From contig NZ_FWZX01000017.1 of the NCBI RefSeq assembly GCF_900177295.1, forward strand, positions 1 to 64,000: a stretch of DNA of 64,000 nucleotides. Direction: 5' to 3'. Position 1 is the stretch's first letter. Each line of letters starts with the position of its first letter. Made by a program: the position numbers and the translations under genes. The notes beneath the pieces were generated by a model. It made no database searches. It was not told the DNA's origin and was given only the letters and a program-made list of their open reading frames with translations. This document shows, piece after piece, positions 1 to 8,479 of this stretch. This DNA is from Tistlia consotensis USBA 355. Its GTDB lineage: Bacteria > Pseudomonadota > Alphaproteobacteria > Kiloniellales > DSM-21159.

Positions 1-340
1 CGGCGACATTCGCTACGCCCTCAGCCATTGGGAAGGCCTGACCCGCTTCCTTGAGGACGGCCGACTGGAACTGGATACCAACCCGGTCGAGAACGCCATC
101 AGGCCGGTGGCCCTCACAAGAAAGAATGCGCTCTTTGCGGGACACGAGATCGGAGCAGAGAACTGGGCGCTGCTAGCCTCCATTGTCGCCACCTGCAAGC
201 TCAGCGACGTCAACCCGGTCGCCTATCTCGCCGAAATCCTGGAGGCCATCCTCAACGGCCACCCGCAGAGCAGGGTCGAAGACCTCATGCCCTGGAACTT
301 CCGCAAGGCGTCAAGCCCGAAGCCAAAGGGCATCGCCTAA
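1..340 (+). pseudogene. IS66-family transposase, C-terminal part (cut by window edge)
   Basis: An open frame runs from base 2 to a TAA at 338-340 and gives 112 residues. It contains the typical IS66 TnpC tail: LDTNPVENAIRP, then RKNALFAG, then an SNxVNPxxYL-like stretch (LSDVNPVAYLAEIL) and the terminal PWNF. The DDE domain's last acidic residue should lie in the NPVENAIRP region. The 5' part lies outside the window, so it cannot be judged whether the element is intact. The sequence GCGCTTAC at 341-348, just after the stop, resembles the GTAAGC-type terminus of IS66 elements read inward, so the insertion probably ends near 348. Confidence 0.85.
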
Positions 341-369
341 GCGCTTACTGCCGACGGCGACCCCTGCGC

Positions 370-454
370 GTCTCGCCCGTGCACATCTTGCCCCGTGCGC
401 GTCCTTGCCCCATGCGCGTCCTTGCCCCATGCGCGTCCCTGCCCCATGCGCGTC
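370..454. repeat. 17-bp direct tandem repeat, about 4 to 5 copies
   Basis: Units of 17 bp (CTTGCCCCATGCGCGTC) lie at 387-403, 404-420, 421-437 and 438-454. The middle two are identical and the outer two differ by one base each. A more degenerate copy precedes them at 370-386. The array fills the gap between the IS66 end and the IclR promoter, and its last copy abuts the TTGACA box at 456. Confidence 0.9.
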
Positions 455-455
455 C

Positions 456-485
456 TTGACAGCCCCGGCAGGGCGACGCTAGAAG
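456..485 (+). promoter_or_regulatory. Candidate sigma-70-type promoter of the iclR-type gene
   Basis: A perfect TTGACA lies at 456-461. TAGAAG, a 4/6 match to TATAAT, follows at 480-485 with an 18-bp spacer. The position immediately upstream of the paired operator is consistent with autoregulation. The -10 box is weak, so the call is tentative. Confidence 0.35.
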
Positions 486-496
486 GAGCTCATGAA

Positions 497-527
497 TATC
501 GGAACGATGTTCCGATAATAGGAACAT
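497..527. promoter_or_regulatory. Overlapping inverted repeats, probable IclR operator
   Basis: TATCGGAAC (497-505) and GTTCCGATA (509-517) form a perfect 9-bp inverted repeat with a 3-nt centre. ATGTTCC (507-513) also pairs with GGAACAT (521-527). The GGAAC/GTTCC half-sites therefore occur three times within 31 bp directly before the regulator's start. Many IclR regulators bind such sites and repress themselves. Confidence 0.65.
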
Positions 528-532
528 TAAAG

Positions 533-1321
533 ATGACCGATGTCAGCCAGACATTCGACCGCGGCCTGAGCGTCCTGGAGTTCATCGACGCCGCGCCGGC
601 GCCGATCGGCGTGCGGGAGATCGCGCGGCGCCTGAATCTGGGCACCTCCATCGTCCAGCGCCTGGTCAACACGCTCGAGCAGCGCGGCTTCGTGGAGCAG
701 GTCAGCGACACGCGGCGCTATCGGATCGGCCATCGCGCGGTGGTGCTGGGCAAGAACAGCCGCCACGACGACACGCTGATCACGGCGGCCCACGTGCAGC
801 TGGTCCGCCTGGCCGAGAAGTTCGGCCTGAACGGCTTCCTCGGAATCCTGAAGGAGAACCGGGCCGTCTACGTGCTCTGCGTGCCGAGCCGGCAGCGGGT
901 GGTGCTGCGCGTCGACGCCGGCGAGACCATGCCGCTGCACACCACGGCGCTCGGGCGCGTGCTGCTGGCGGCGCTCGGCGACGAGCAGGCGGGCGCGATC
1001 CTCGGCTCCGGTCCGCTCGAGCGGATCATGCCGAACTCGATCACGGATCCCGCGGCGATCGTCGCCCGTCTCCCGGACGTGCGCCGGCTGGGCTACGCCT
1101 CGGTCGACGAGGAGAACCTGCCGGCGGTCGTGTCGGTCGGCGCGCCGGTGCGCAACGCCGCCGGCGCGGTGGTCGCCGGCCTGAGCGTCGCCTACACCAA
1201 GAACACGGTGACCGTCGGCTTCGACGAGGTGGTCGAGGTCGTCGTCGCGGCGTCGCTCGAGGTCTCGCGGGAACTCGGCTGCCCGGACGCCCTCGGGGAC
1301 AGCTGGGTGATCGCCCGATGA
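533..1321 (+). CDS. IclR-family transcriptional regulator
   Basis: This 262-residue protein is the usual size for IclR regulators. Residues 5-65 form the winged helix-turn-helix (GLSVLEFIDAAPAPIGVREIARRLNLGTS), and the rest is the GAF-like effector domain with MPLHTTALGRVLLAAL and the LGYASVDEENLPAVVSVGAPV block. The ATG at 533 was chosen because it starts exactly at the family's N-terminus; the frame stays open far upstream into the repeats. The gene overlaps the next one by ATGA, so it probably leads and controls the PLP-enzyme/transporter/peptidase operon. The effector is unknown and is likely the transported compound. Confidence 0.88.
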   Translation: MTDVSQTFDRGLSVLEFIDAAPAPIGVREIARRLNLGTSIVQRLVNTLEQRGFVEQVSDTRRYRIGHRAVVLGKNSRHDDTLITAAHVQLVRLAEKFGLNGFLGILKENRAVYVLCVPSRQRVVLRVDAGETMPLHTTALGRVLLAALGDEQAGAILGSGPLERIMPNSITDPAAIVARLPDVRRLGYASVDEENLPAVVSVGAPVRNAAGAVVAGLSVAYTKNTVTVGFDEVVEVVVAASLEVSRELGCPDALGDSWVIAR

Positions 1322-2655
1322 GCGCCCGCCGGCCGCTCGACCGGATCGCGGGCTATGCCTGCCTGCGCTGCGGCGCGCGCCAGCCGCTGTCCCAGGCCGT
1401 CGATTACGCGAGCGGCTGCCCGCGCTGCCGGGACGAGGCGCCGGCGCCCTTCGCGGTCGCCTACACGGAGCGGGCGCTGGCCGGGCGGCGCTGGCCGGAG
1501 CATCGGCTCGGCGGCGGCCTGTGGCGCTACGAGGGCTTCCTGCCACTGCGCGCCGGAGACGCCGTGATGCTGGGCGAGGGGGACACGCCGCTGGTCGCCG
1601 CCGGCCGCTACGGCGGCAGCATCGGCATCGACGGCCTCTTCATCAAGGACGAGAGCCGGAATCCGACCTGGTCGCACAAGGACCGCTTCTCCACGGTGGC
1701 GGTCTCCTACGCGCGGACGACCGGGGCGGCGGTGCTGGCGACCAGCTCCTCGGGCAACGCCGGCGCGTCGCTCGCCGCCTACGCGGCCAAGGCCGGCGTG
1801 CCGTGCATCGTGCTCACCTTCGCCGGCACGGCCGGCGCGATGGCCGCGCAGATCCGCAAGTACGGCGCGCTGCTGGTGCCGCTGGCCGACAAGGCCGAGC
1901 GCTGGCCGGTGCTGGCCGAGGGCGTCCGACGGCAGGGCTGGTTCGCAGCCTCGCCCTACCGGGCGCCGGTGGTCGGCAGCCATCCCGTCGGCGTCGAGGG
2001 CTACAAGACCATAGCCTACGAGACCTTCGAGCAGCTCGGCCGCAGGGTGCCCGACTGGTTCGCCGTGCCAACGGCATACGGCGACATGCTCGCCGGCATC
2101 TGGCAAGGCTTCCTCGACCTGCGCGACGCCGGGCTCTCCGACGGCCTGCCGCGCCTCGTCGCCGCCGAGGTCTACGGCTCTCTGGCCCACACGCTGGCCC
2201 GCGGCGGCGACCGCCCGGCAGCGATGGACCGCCGCTTCGACACCGACGCCCTCTCGATCGGCACCCTGCAGGGCTCCTTCCAGGCGCTGAACGCGTTGCG
2301 GCGATCCAACGGCGTCGCCGTGCCGGTCACGGACGACGAGATCTTCGAGGCGCAGGACGCTCTGGCGTACCGCGAAGGCCTCTTCGGCGAACTCTCGTCG
2401 GTCGCCCCGCTGGCCGCGCTCGCCCGCCTGCGCAAGGCTGGCACGATCCGGCCCGGCGATCGTGTCGTCGGCCTGGTCTCGGCGAGCGGGCTGAAGGATC
2501 TCGACCGCTCCGCGCGGCACGTCGCGCCGCTGCCGCCGGCGACCGGCGGCTTCGAGGGCGTGATGGGCTACCTCGCCGACCACTACCGGTTCCCGGCACC
2601 CGCAGAAGGGCCGGGCGGCAACGACCAGCAGTCCAGGGAACGGAGGAGAGCATGA
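1318..2655 (+). CDS. Threonine-synthase-like PLP-dependent enzyme
   Basis: This 445-residue protein is a fold-type II PLP enzyme. It begins with a small zinc ribbon (C15-x2-C18, C34-x2-C37), as in ThrC-like proteins. The GEGDTPL motif follows, then the Schiff-base lysine K121 in NPTWSHKDR and the phosphate loop SSSGNAG. The family performs beta- or gamma-replacement or elimination on amino acids in the cytoplasm. Position between an IclR regulator and an amino-acid importer argues for catabolism of an imported substrate rather than biosynthetic threonine synthase. Alternatives are a diaminopropionate lyase-like or dehydratase activity. Start and stop overlap both neighbours by 4 bp. Confidence 0.8.
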   Translation: MSARRPLDRIAGYACLRCGARQPLSQAVDYASGCPRCRDEAPAPFAVAYTERALAGRRWPEHRLGGGLWRYEGFLPLRAGDAVMLGEGDTPLVAAGRYGGSIGIDGLFIKDESRNPTWSHKDRFSTVAVSYARTTGAAVLATSSSGNAGASLAAYAAKAGVPCIVLTFAGTAGAMAAQIRKYGALLVPLADKAERWPVLAEGVRRQGWFAASPYRAPVVGSHPVGVEGYKTIAYETFEQLGRRVPDWFAVPTAYGDMLAGIWQGFLDLRDAGLSDGLPRLVAAEVYGSLAHTLARGGDRPAAMDRRFDTDALSIGTLQGSFQALNALRRSNGVAVPVTDDEIFEAQDALAYREGLFGELSSVAPLAALARLRKAGTIRPGDRVVGLVSASGLKDLDRSARHVAPLPPATGGFEGVMGYLADHYRFPAPAEGPGGNDQQSRERRRA

Positions 2656-3791
2656 TGAAGAAGACGTTCGGGGCGTCGTTTCTCGCCGTGGTGCTCGCGG
2701 CGGGTCCGGCCATGGCGCAGGAGGCCGTCCAGATCGGCGTTTCGGCGCCGCTGACCGGGCCGGTGGCGCACGGCGGCGAGCACGAGATGCGCGGCATCAG
2801 GCTGGCGGTCGAGGAGATCAACGCGAAAGGCGGCGTGCTCGGCAAGCCGATCGCGCTGACCGTCGAGGACAACCAGTGCAATCCCTCGGTCTCGGTGACG
2901 GTGGCCAACAAGCTGATCGAGGACGGCGTCGTCGCGATCATCGGCGCGCAGTGCAGCTCGGCCGTCCTGGCGGCGATGCCGGTGGTCCAGAAGGCCGGGG
3001 TGCCGCTGGTCTCGGGCATCGCGACCAGTCCCTCGATCACCGAGAAGGCTGGCATCGGCGGCAATCCCTGGGTGTTCCGGCTCAATCCGTCGGACCGGGA
3101 GCTGGCCGTCGCCGACGTGAACTACCTGGCCTCGCTCGGCTCCGTGAAGCGGGTCGCCATCGTGGCCGAGAGCACCGACTACGGCCGCGGCGGCGCCGAG
3201 GCCTTCGCCAAGGCGGCCGAGGCCAAGGGCATCGAGGTGGTCTCGACGGACTTCCATCCGCTGGGCGCCGCCGACTTCACCACCATCCTCACGCGCCTCG
3301 GCCGCAGCGGCGCGCAGGCCATCGCGCTCTACCAGGCGCCGGCGGACCGGGCGAACTTCGTGCGCCAGAAGGAGGCGCTGGGCGTGAAGGCCGCCCTGAC
3401 CGGAAAGCTCAACTTCGCCGGCGAGGCCCACGAGAAGCTGCTGGCCGACGGGGCGTTCGACCAGGCCGTGACCGCCTTCCCCTATGCCCCGGAGGTCGAC
3501 ACGCCGGCCAACAAGGCCTTCGTGGCCAAGCTGGTGGCCAAGTACGGCGAGACCTCGCAGTACGAGAGCTTCGCGGGCTACGAAGAGGTCTACGTGCTGG
3601 CGGCGGCGATCGAGCGGGCGGGGACGCCCGACAGGGCAGCGGTCCGCGCGGCGCTGACCAAGACGTCCTACGCCTCGATGCTCGGCGGCACGATCACCTT
3701 CGACGATCACGACCAGGCGCACAACAAGGCGGTGATCAGCCGGGTCGACGGCTCGAAGGTCACGGTCGTCGACGTGTTCTCGACCAACTAG
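2652..3791 (+). CDS. Branched-chain-amino-acid-type ABC transporter substrate-binding protein
   Basis: This 379-residue periplasmic protein has a clear signal peptide (MMKKTFGASFLAVVLAAGPAMAQ). It is followed by the LivJ/Leu-binding fold: IGVSAPLTGPVAHGGEHEMRGIRLAVEEINAKGGVLG, then DNQCNPSVSVTVANKLIEDGVVAIIG. The ATG at 2652 overlaps the preceding stop and follows GGAGGAGAG. Family members bind leucine-type amino acids but also amides, aromatic acids and other ligands, so the substrate cannot be read from sequence. It supplies ligand to the LivH/M/G/F-type components that follow. Confidence 0.9.
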   Translation: MMKKTFGASFLAVVLAAGPAMAQEAVQIGVSAPLTGPVAHGGEHEMRGIRLAVEEINAKGGVLGKPIALTVEDNQCNPSVSVTVANKLIEDGVVAIIGAQCSSAVLAAMPVVQKAGVPLVSGIATSPSITEKAGIGGNPWVFRLNPSDRELAVADVNYLASLGSVKRVAIVAESTDYGRGGAEAFAKAAEAKGIEVVSTDFHPLGAADFTTILTRLGRSGAQAIALYQAPADRANFVRQKEALGVKAALTGKLNFAGEAHEKLLADGAFDQAVTAFPYAPEVDTPANKAFVAKLVAKYGETSQYESFAGYEEVYVLAAAIERAGTPDRAAVRAALTKTSYASMLGGTITFDDHDQAHNKAVISRVDGSKVTVVDVFSTN

Positions 3792-3802
3792 GCCTGCCCG
3801 AG

Positions 3803-4696
3803 ATGGACCCCGTCTTCCTCGGGCAGCTGCTGCTGAACGGGATCGTGATCGGCCTGATCTACGGCCTGATCGCCACCGGTCTGACGCTGCAGTTCGGCAT
3901 CCTTCACATCGTCAACTTCGCCCACGGCGAGGTCCTGATGGTGGCGATGTATGCCATGGCCGCCCTGCTGCCGCTGTTCGGCGGCGACTTCTTTGTCGCC
4001 TTCGCGGTCCTCGTCGTGCTGGCGAGCGCGGTCAGCCTGCTGGCCGCGCGCGGGCTGCTGGCGGCCCTCGCGACCGGCGGGGACGGCGGCGGCATCTTCG
4101 AGAAGAGCCTGTTGCTGACGCTCGGCGTCTCGATCGTCCTGGTGAACGGTGTGCAGCAGCTCTTCACGAGCAATCCGCAGATGGCGACGACCAGCTTCGG
4201 CTACGGCGCCTTCGCGCTCGGAGAGATCCGGCTGACCTACGCCCACGCCCTGGCGAGTGTCGTCGCGGTGGTCACCTTCGGCGCTCTCTTCTGGTTCCTG
4301 CTGCGCACGAACGCCGGCCGCGCCCTGCGGGCGGTCGCGCAGAACCGGGAGGCCGCCCTGATGATCGGCCTCGATCCGACGCGGGTGGCGCGGCGCGCCG
4401 TCGCGGTCAGCCTCGTGCTGAGCGCGGTCGCCGGGGCGGTCCTGGTCCCGATCATCGTGTTCCAGCCGACGGTCGGCCAGACCCTGCTGCTGAAGGCCTT
4501 CGCCGTGGTCGTCATCGGCGGGATGGGCAACATCGGCGGTGCCGTGGCGGTGGCGCTCGGCCTCGGCGTCCTGGAGAGCCTGGTCGGCGGCTTCGCCGAC
4601 ATCGTCTGGCAGAACGCGGTCGCCTTCGTCGCGATGATCGCGGTGCTCGCGATGCGCCCGCAGGGCCTGTTCGCCGCGGCGATCCGGAAGGGCTGA
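3803..4696 (+). CDS. Branched-chain-amino-acid-type ABC permease, LivH family
   Basis: This 297-residue integral membrane protein starts MDPVFLGQLLLNGIVIGLIYGLIATGLTLQFGI, the hallmark LivH N-terminus. It carries about eight hydrophobic segments and the conserved ATPase-coupling stretch NREAALMIGLDPTRVARRAVAVSLVLSA. The ATG at 3803 lies 11 bp after the binding-protein stop. It forms the membrane channel with the LivM-like subunit encoded next. Confidence 0.88.
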   Translation: MDPVFLGQLLLNGIVIGLIYGLIATGLTLQFGILHIVNFAHGEVLMVAMYAMAALLPLFGGDFFVAFAVLVVLASAVSLLAARGLLAALATGGDGGGIFEKSLLLTLGVSIVLVNGVQQLFTSNPQMATTSFGYGAFALGEIRLTYAHALASVVAVVTFGALFWFLLRTNAGRALRAVAQNREAALMIGLDPTRVARRAVAVSLVLSAVAGAVLVPIIVFQPTVGQTLLLKAFAVVVIGGMGNIGGAVAVALGLGVLESLVGGFADIVWQNAVAFVAMIAVLAMRPQGLFAAAIRKG

Positions 4697-4700
4697 CGGC

Positions 4701-5693
4701 ATGCCGCCCGCGATGCGCTCCCCCAAGGGGCTGCTCTTGCTTCTGCTGGCCGTCCTGGCGCTGGCCTATCCCTTCGCCAGCAGCTCCGGCTACCACCTCA
4801 ACGTCCTCACCAACGCGCTGTTCTTCACCGTGCTGGCGATGTCCCTGAACGTGATCTACGGCTATGCCGGGCTGCTGTCCTTCGCGCAGGTCGGCTTCTG
4901 GGGCGTCGGCGGCTACGTCGGCGCGCTGACCGTCACCCGGCTCGGCGGCAGCGTCTGGGACGGCATGCTGGCGGCCGGCGCCGTCGCCCTGCTGCTCGCG
5001 ATCGCCATCAGTGCCGTGTCGCTGCGCCTGTCCAACCACGCCTTCGTCATCGTCTCCATCGCCTTCACGCTGCTGCTGCAGCTGCTGGCGCAGGAATGGA
5101 TCGACGTGACCAACGGCCCGATGGGCATTCCGGGGCTGCCGGCGCCGGAGATCGTCCTCGGCCCGCTGTACTTCGCCTTCGACGACCGGACGAGCCAGTA
5201 TTTCCTCGCCCTGGCCTTCGCGGCCGCGACGCTGGCGGCGATCGGACTGGTGCTGTCGTCCCGTGTCGGGCGCACCCTCAGGATGCTGAAGCACGACGAG
5301 ACGCTCGCGCGCTCGCTCGGCGTGCGCACCACCCGCTGGAAGGTCTTCGCGGCCGGCTTCGCGGCGGTCGTCGCGGCGATGGCGGGGGCGCTCTACGTCT
5401 TCTACCTGTCGATCGTCGATCCGACGATCTTCGACGTCTACTACACGCAGCTGATGCTGGTGATCGTCATCGTCGGCGGCCTCGGCAGCTTCTGGCCGAT
5501 GATCGCCGCCGGCTTCGTGCTGGTCGTGCTGCCGGAGGTCCTGCGCACTTCCGACGAGGTCCGCATGATCTACTACGGCGTCGTCCTCATCGCCGGCGTC
5601 CTGTTCTTCCCGCGCGGCTTCGCGGGACTTCTCGCCGCGCGCCGGCGGCGGCATTCCTCGGGAGGGCGTCTTGGACAGCCTGGCAGCATCTGA
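4701..5693 (+). CDS. Branched-chain-amino-acid-type ABC permease, LivM family
   Basis: This 330-residue membrane protein shows LivM signatures: FFTVLAMSLNVIYGYAGLLSFAQVGFWGVGGYVGAL near the N-terminus, and the cytoplasmic coupling loop KHDETLARSLGVRTTRWKVFAAGFAAVVAAMAGALY. An alternative ATG lies four codons downstream at 4713. The 3' end overlaps the ATPase gene by 23 bp. That fits translational coupling inside a single transporter operon. Confidence 0.88.
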   Translation: MPPAMRSPKGLLLLLLAVLALAYPFASSSGYHLNVLTNALFFTVLAMSLNVIYGYAGLLSFAQVGFWGVGGYVGALTVTRLGGSVWDGMLAAGAVALLLAIAISAVSLRLSNHAFVIVSIAFTLLLQLLAQEWIDVTNGPMGIPGLPAPEIVLGPLYFAFDDRTSQYFLALAFAAATLAAIGLVLSSRVGRTLRMLKHDETLARSLGVRTTRWKVFAAGFAAVVAAMAGALYVFYLSIVDPTIFDVYYTQLMLVIVIVGGLGSFWPMIAAGFVLVVLPEVLRTSDEVRMIYYGVVLIAGVLFFPRGFAGLLAARRRRHSSGGRLGQPGSI

Positions 5694-6495
5694 CGGCGTC
5701 CTGCGGCCGGCCGCGCCGACGGCGCCACCCCTGCTGAAGGTCGCCGAGCTGAGGCGCAGCTTCGGGGCGGTCCGGGCCGTCGACGGCCTCGACCTGGAGG
5801 TCGAGGCCGGCAGCATCACCGGCATGATCGGGCCGAACGGCTGCGGCAAGACCACCGCGGTCAACTGCATCACCGGCTTCGACCGCGGCTGCAGCGGCAG
5901 CGTCGAGCTGCAGGGGCGCTCGATCGCGCGCCGGCAGCCGGAGGAGATCGCGCGCGGCGGCGTGATGCGGACCTTCCAGGCGATCCGCGTGTTCGATGGC
6001 TTCTCGGTGCTGGAGAACGCGGCGATGGGCCGGCAGTGCTTCGACGGCCTCCGGCTGCAGCATCCGATCCTGCGCACGCCGCGCTTCCGGCAGGTGGAGC
6101 GCGAGACGCGGGCGCGCGCCGAGGCGCTGCTGGAGACCGTCGGCCTCGGCGCCAAGAAAGGCGAACTCGCCGGCAGCCTGTCCTACGGCCAGAAGAAGCT
6201 GCTGGCGCTGGCCGGCATCCTGATGTCGGAGCCGAAGATCGTGATCCTCGACGAGCCCGTGGCGGGGGTGAACCCGACGATGGTGCACGAGATCGCGGAG
6301 CTGCTCCGGCGCCTGAACGCGGCGGGCACGACCTTCCTGATCATCGAGCACAACATCGAGTTCGTCATGGCCCTCTCGGACCGCGTCGTCGTCATGGACC
6401 GCGGCCGTCGGCTGGCCTCCGGCACGCCGGCCGAGATCCAGCAGGACGAGCGCGTCCTCGAGGCCTACCTGGGAGGCGGCGACGGTGGACTCTGA
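5671..6495 (+). CDS. ABC transporter ATPase, LivG family
   Basis: This 274-residue ATPase has Walker A GPNGCGKTT, signature LSYGQKK, Walker B IVILDEPVAG and the LivG-type C-terminal extension. The start is a TTG at 5671 preceded by GGGAGGG at 5660-5666; no ATG fits. The frame begins inside the end of the permease gene. It energises import together with the LivF-like subunit. Confidence 0.87.
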   Translation: MDSLAASDGVLRPAAPTAPPLLKVAELRRSFGAVRAVDGLDLEVEAGSITGMIGPNGCGKTTAVNCITGFDRGCSGSVELQGRSIARRQPEEIARGGVMRTFQAIRVFDGFSVLENAAMGRQCFDGLRLQHPILRTPRFRQVERETRARAEALLETVGLGAKKGELAGSLSYGQKKLLALAGILMSEPKIVILDEPVAGVNPTMVHEIAELLRRLNAAGTTFLIIEHNIEFVMALSDRVVVMDRGRRLASGTPAEIQQDERVLEAYLGGGDGGL

Positions 6496-7201
6496 AGCGG
6501 TGATCGAGACCGCCGGCCTTGTGGTCGGCTACGGCGGGCCGCCCATCGTCAGGGGAGCGGCTGTCACCGTGCGGCGCGGCACGATGGTCACCTTCGTCGG
6601 GCCCAACGGCGCCGGCAAGTCGACGCTGCTGCGCGGCCTGGCCGGGCTGTCGGCCGCCTACGCCGGCTCGATCCTCTACAACGGCACGCAGATCGCGGCG
6701 ACCAGTGCGCTCGAGCGTCACGCCATGGGCATCGTCTTCGTGCCCCAGGGCCGCTGCAACTTCGGACGGATGAGCGTCGAGGAGAACCTGGAGATCGCCG
6801 CGCACGGCATCGCCCGCGCCGAGCGCAGGGCGGCACGGGCCTACGTCTTCGGGCTGTTTCCCGTCCTGGAAGAGCGCCTGCAGACGATGGCCGGGAACCT
6901 CAGCGGCGGCGAGCAGCAGCTGCTCGAGATGGCCATGGTGCTGCAGACGCGTCCGCAGTGCCTGCTGGTCGACGAGCCCTCGCTGGGCCTGTCGCCGAAG
7001 ATGCAGGCGGACATCTTCGGCAAGCTCGGCGGCCTGCGCGACGCCGGCATGACGATCATCGTGGTGGAGCAGAACGTGCGTGCCGCCCTGGCGGTCTCGG
7101 ACGACGCCGCGGTCCTGGTCAACGGCGAGATCGTCATGCAAGGGCCGGCGCCCGAGGTGGCCGGCGATCCGGGCATTCGCCGGGCCTATCTCGGCCACTA
7201 G
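6485..7201 (+). CDS. ABC transporter ATPase, LivF family
   Basis: This 238-residue ATPase carries Walker A GPNGAGKST, FVPQGRCNFGRMSVEENL (typical of LivF), signature LSGGEQQ and Walker B CLLVDEPSLGLSP. It starts at a GTG (6485) overlapping the LivG-like gene by 11 bp, with GGGAGGCGG just upstream. It completes a five-component high-affinity importer. Nothing suggests damage. Confidence 0.88.
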   Translation: MDSEAVIETAGLVVGYGGPPIVRGAAVTVRRGTMVTFVGPNGAGKSTLLRGLAGLSAAYAGSILYNGTQIAATSALERHAMGIVFVPQGRCNFGRMSVEENLEIAAHGIARAERRAARAYVFGLFPVLEERLQTMAGNLSGGEQQLLEMAMVLQTRPQCLLVDEPSLGLSPKMQADIFGKLGGLRDAGMTIIVVEQNVRAALAVSDDAAVLVNGEIVMQGPAPEVAGDPGIRRAYLGH

Positions 7202-7219
7202 ACGAAGCCCATGACCCCT

Positions 7220-7237
7220 GGCGCCCGCGAGGGCGCC
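7220..7237. repeat. Intercistronic stem-loop with GNRA-type loop
   Basis: GGCGCCC (7220-7226) and GGGCGCC (7231-7237) form a perfect 7-bp stem around GCGA. It lies between the LivF-like gene and the peptidase ribosome-binding site, so it could act in mRNA processing or stability. It also argues that the upstream ATG at 7211 is not the peptidase start. Confidence 0.45.
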
Positions 7238-7255
7238 GTTCCGAGGAACCCGAAC

Positions 7256-8440
7256 ATGGACTACCCAGAGAGCGGTCTCGACCTCGCCGCGGAGGCGCGC
7301 CGGAAGGTCTTCGAGCAGGCCGGCGACGACGTCGGCGTCATCGTCGCCAGCCACCCGCCGATCAAGGGATACCTGAGCGGCTACTTCAGCATGCACCACG
7401 ATCTGAACCCCCGCTATCTCTCGGCGGTCGTCGCCGGCCGGGAGACGGCGGCCCTGGTGGTGAGCGCCGCCGACGCCGGCCCGGCGGTAGAGGCCCTGGG
7501 CGATCCGGCGCTGGTCCACCGCTACGGCTTCTTCTGCTTCGAGGCGGCGGGTCCGGCCGACCCGCAGGGTTACGACGGTCCGGGGTCGCCGGGCTTCGAG
7601 GAGGCGGTCGTCGCCGCCCTCGCTGCGACGGCGCCGGCCGGCACCGTGATCGGCGTCGACCGCAGCAACGGCGACGGCCTGTGGACGCTGATCCGCGAGG
7701 CACGGGGCGTCGACCGCGTGGTGGACGTCACGCGCGCGATCGGCGAGGCCCGCAAGACCAAGCTGGACGGTGAGGTCGCACGCATCGCGAAGGCGACGAA
7801 GCTGGTCGAGGAGGGCATCCAGGCCGTGGTCGCCGAGGCCGCCGTCGGCATGACGGAGCTCGAGGCCGCCTCGCTCATCGCCGCCTGCATGGTCAGGGGC
7901 GGCGGCAACCCGCGGCTGATCAGCGTCACTTCGGGACCGCGCTCGGCGCTGGCCGACTGCTACCCGAAGTCCCGCAAGGTCGAGCCGGGCGACCTGCTGC
8001 GCATCGACGCCGGGTGCGTCGTGCAGGGCTACACCTCCGACATGGCGCGGACCCTCGTGTTCGGCGAGCCCGATAGGCTTCAGGCCACGCGCTACAACGC
8101 CATCCGCGTCGGCCTCGAGGAGGAGCTGCAGATGATCCGCGCCGGGGCCAGCACGCGGCGGATCTTCGAGGACACGGTGGGCATCGTGCGGCGCAGCGGC
8201 ATCCCGACCTACCGGCGCCAGCATGTCGGCCACGGCATCGGGCTGGCCGGCAGCTACGACTTTCCGCTGCTGGCGCCCGGTTCCGACGCCACGCTCGAGG
8301 CGGGGATGTGCCTCTGCGTCGAGACGCCCTACTACGTCCTCGGCTGGGGCGGCATGATGGTCGAGGACACGATCCGCGTCACCGAGACCGGCTACGAGCC
8401 GATCACGACGATCCCGAGGGACATGGTGAGCGTCGGGTGA
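7256..8440 (+). CDS. M24-family metallopeptidase (Xaa-Pro dipeptidase / creatinase-like)
   Basis: This 394-residue protein has the two-domain creatinase/prolidase layout. The five metal ligands are present: D in LRIDAG, D in YTSDMARTL, H in HVGHGIGL, E in CVETPYY and E in MVEDTIRV. The start at 7256 is preferred because GAGGAA sits 7 bp upstream; a longer reading from 7211 has no ribosome site. The family includes prolidase, creatinase and ectoine hydrolase, so the substrate may be a dipeptide or an N-substituted amino acid. It is the last gene of the IclR/importer operon and probably hydrolyses the imported compound. Confidence 0.82.
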   Translation: MDYPESGLDLAAEARRKVFEQAGDDVGVIVASHPPIKGYLSGYFSMHHDLNPRYLSAVVAGRETAALVVSAADAGPAVEALGDPALVHRYGFFCFEAAGPADPQGYDGPGSPGFEEAVVAALAATAPAGTVIGVDRSNGDGLWTLIREARGVDRVVDVTRAIGEARKTKLDGEVARIAKATKLVEEGIQAVVAEAAVGMTELEAASLIAACMVRGGGNPRLISVTSGPRSALADCYPKSRKVEPGDLLRIDAGCVVQGYTSDMARTLVFGEPDRLQATRYNAIRVGLEEELQMIRAGASTRRIFEDTVGIVRRSGIPTYRRQHVGHGIGLAGSYDFPLLAPGSDATLEAGMCLCVETPYYVLGWGGMMVEDTIRVTETGYEPITTIPRDMVSVG

Positions 8441-8479
8441 GGGGACGACTCGCCGGGCCTGCCGCGACCGGGCCCGCTA

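Noticed and set aside
7211-7255. Upstream ATG extending the M24 peptidase by 15 residues
   Set aside because: It has no ribosome site and would place the GGCGCCC stem-loop in coding sequence; the ATG at 7256 has GAGGAA at good spacing.
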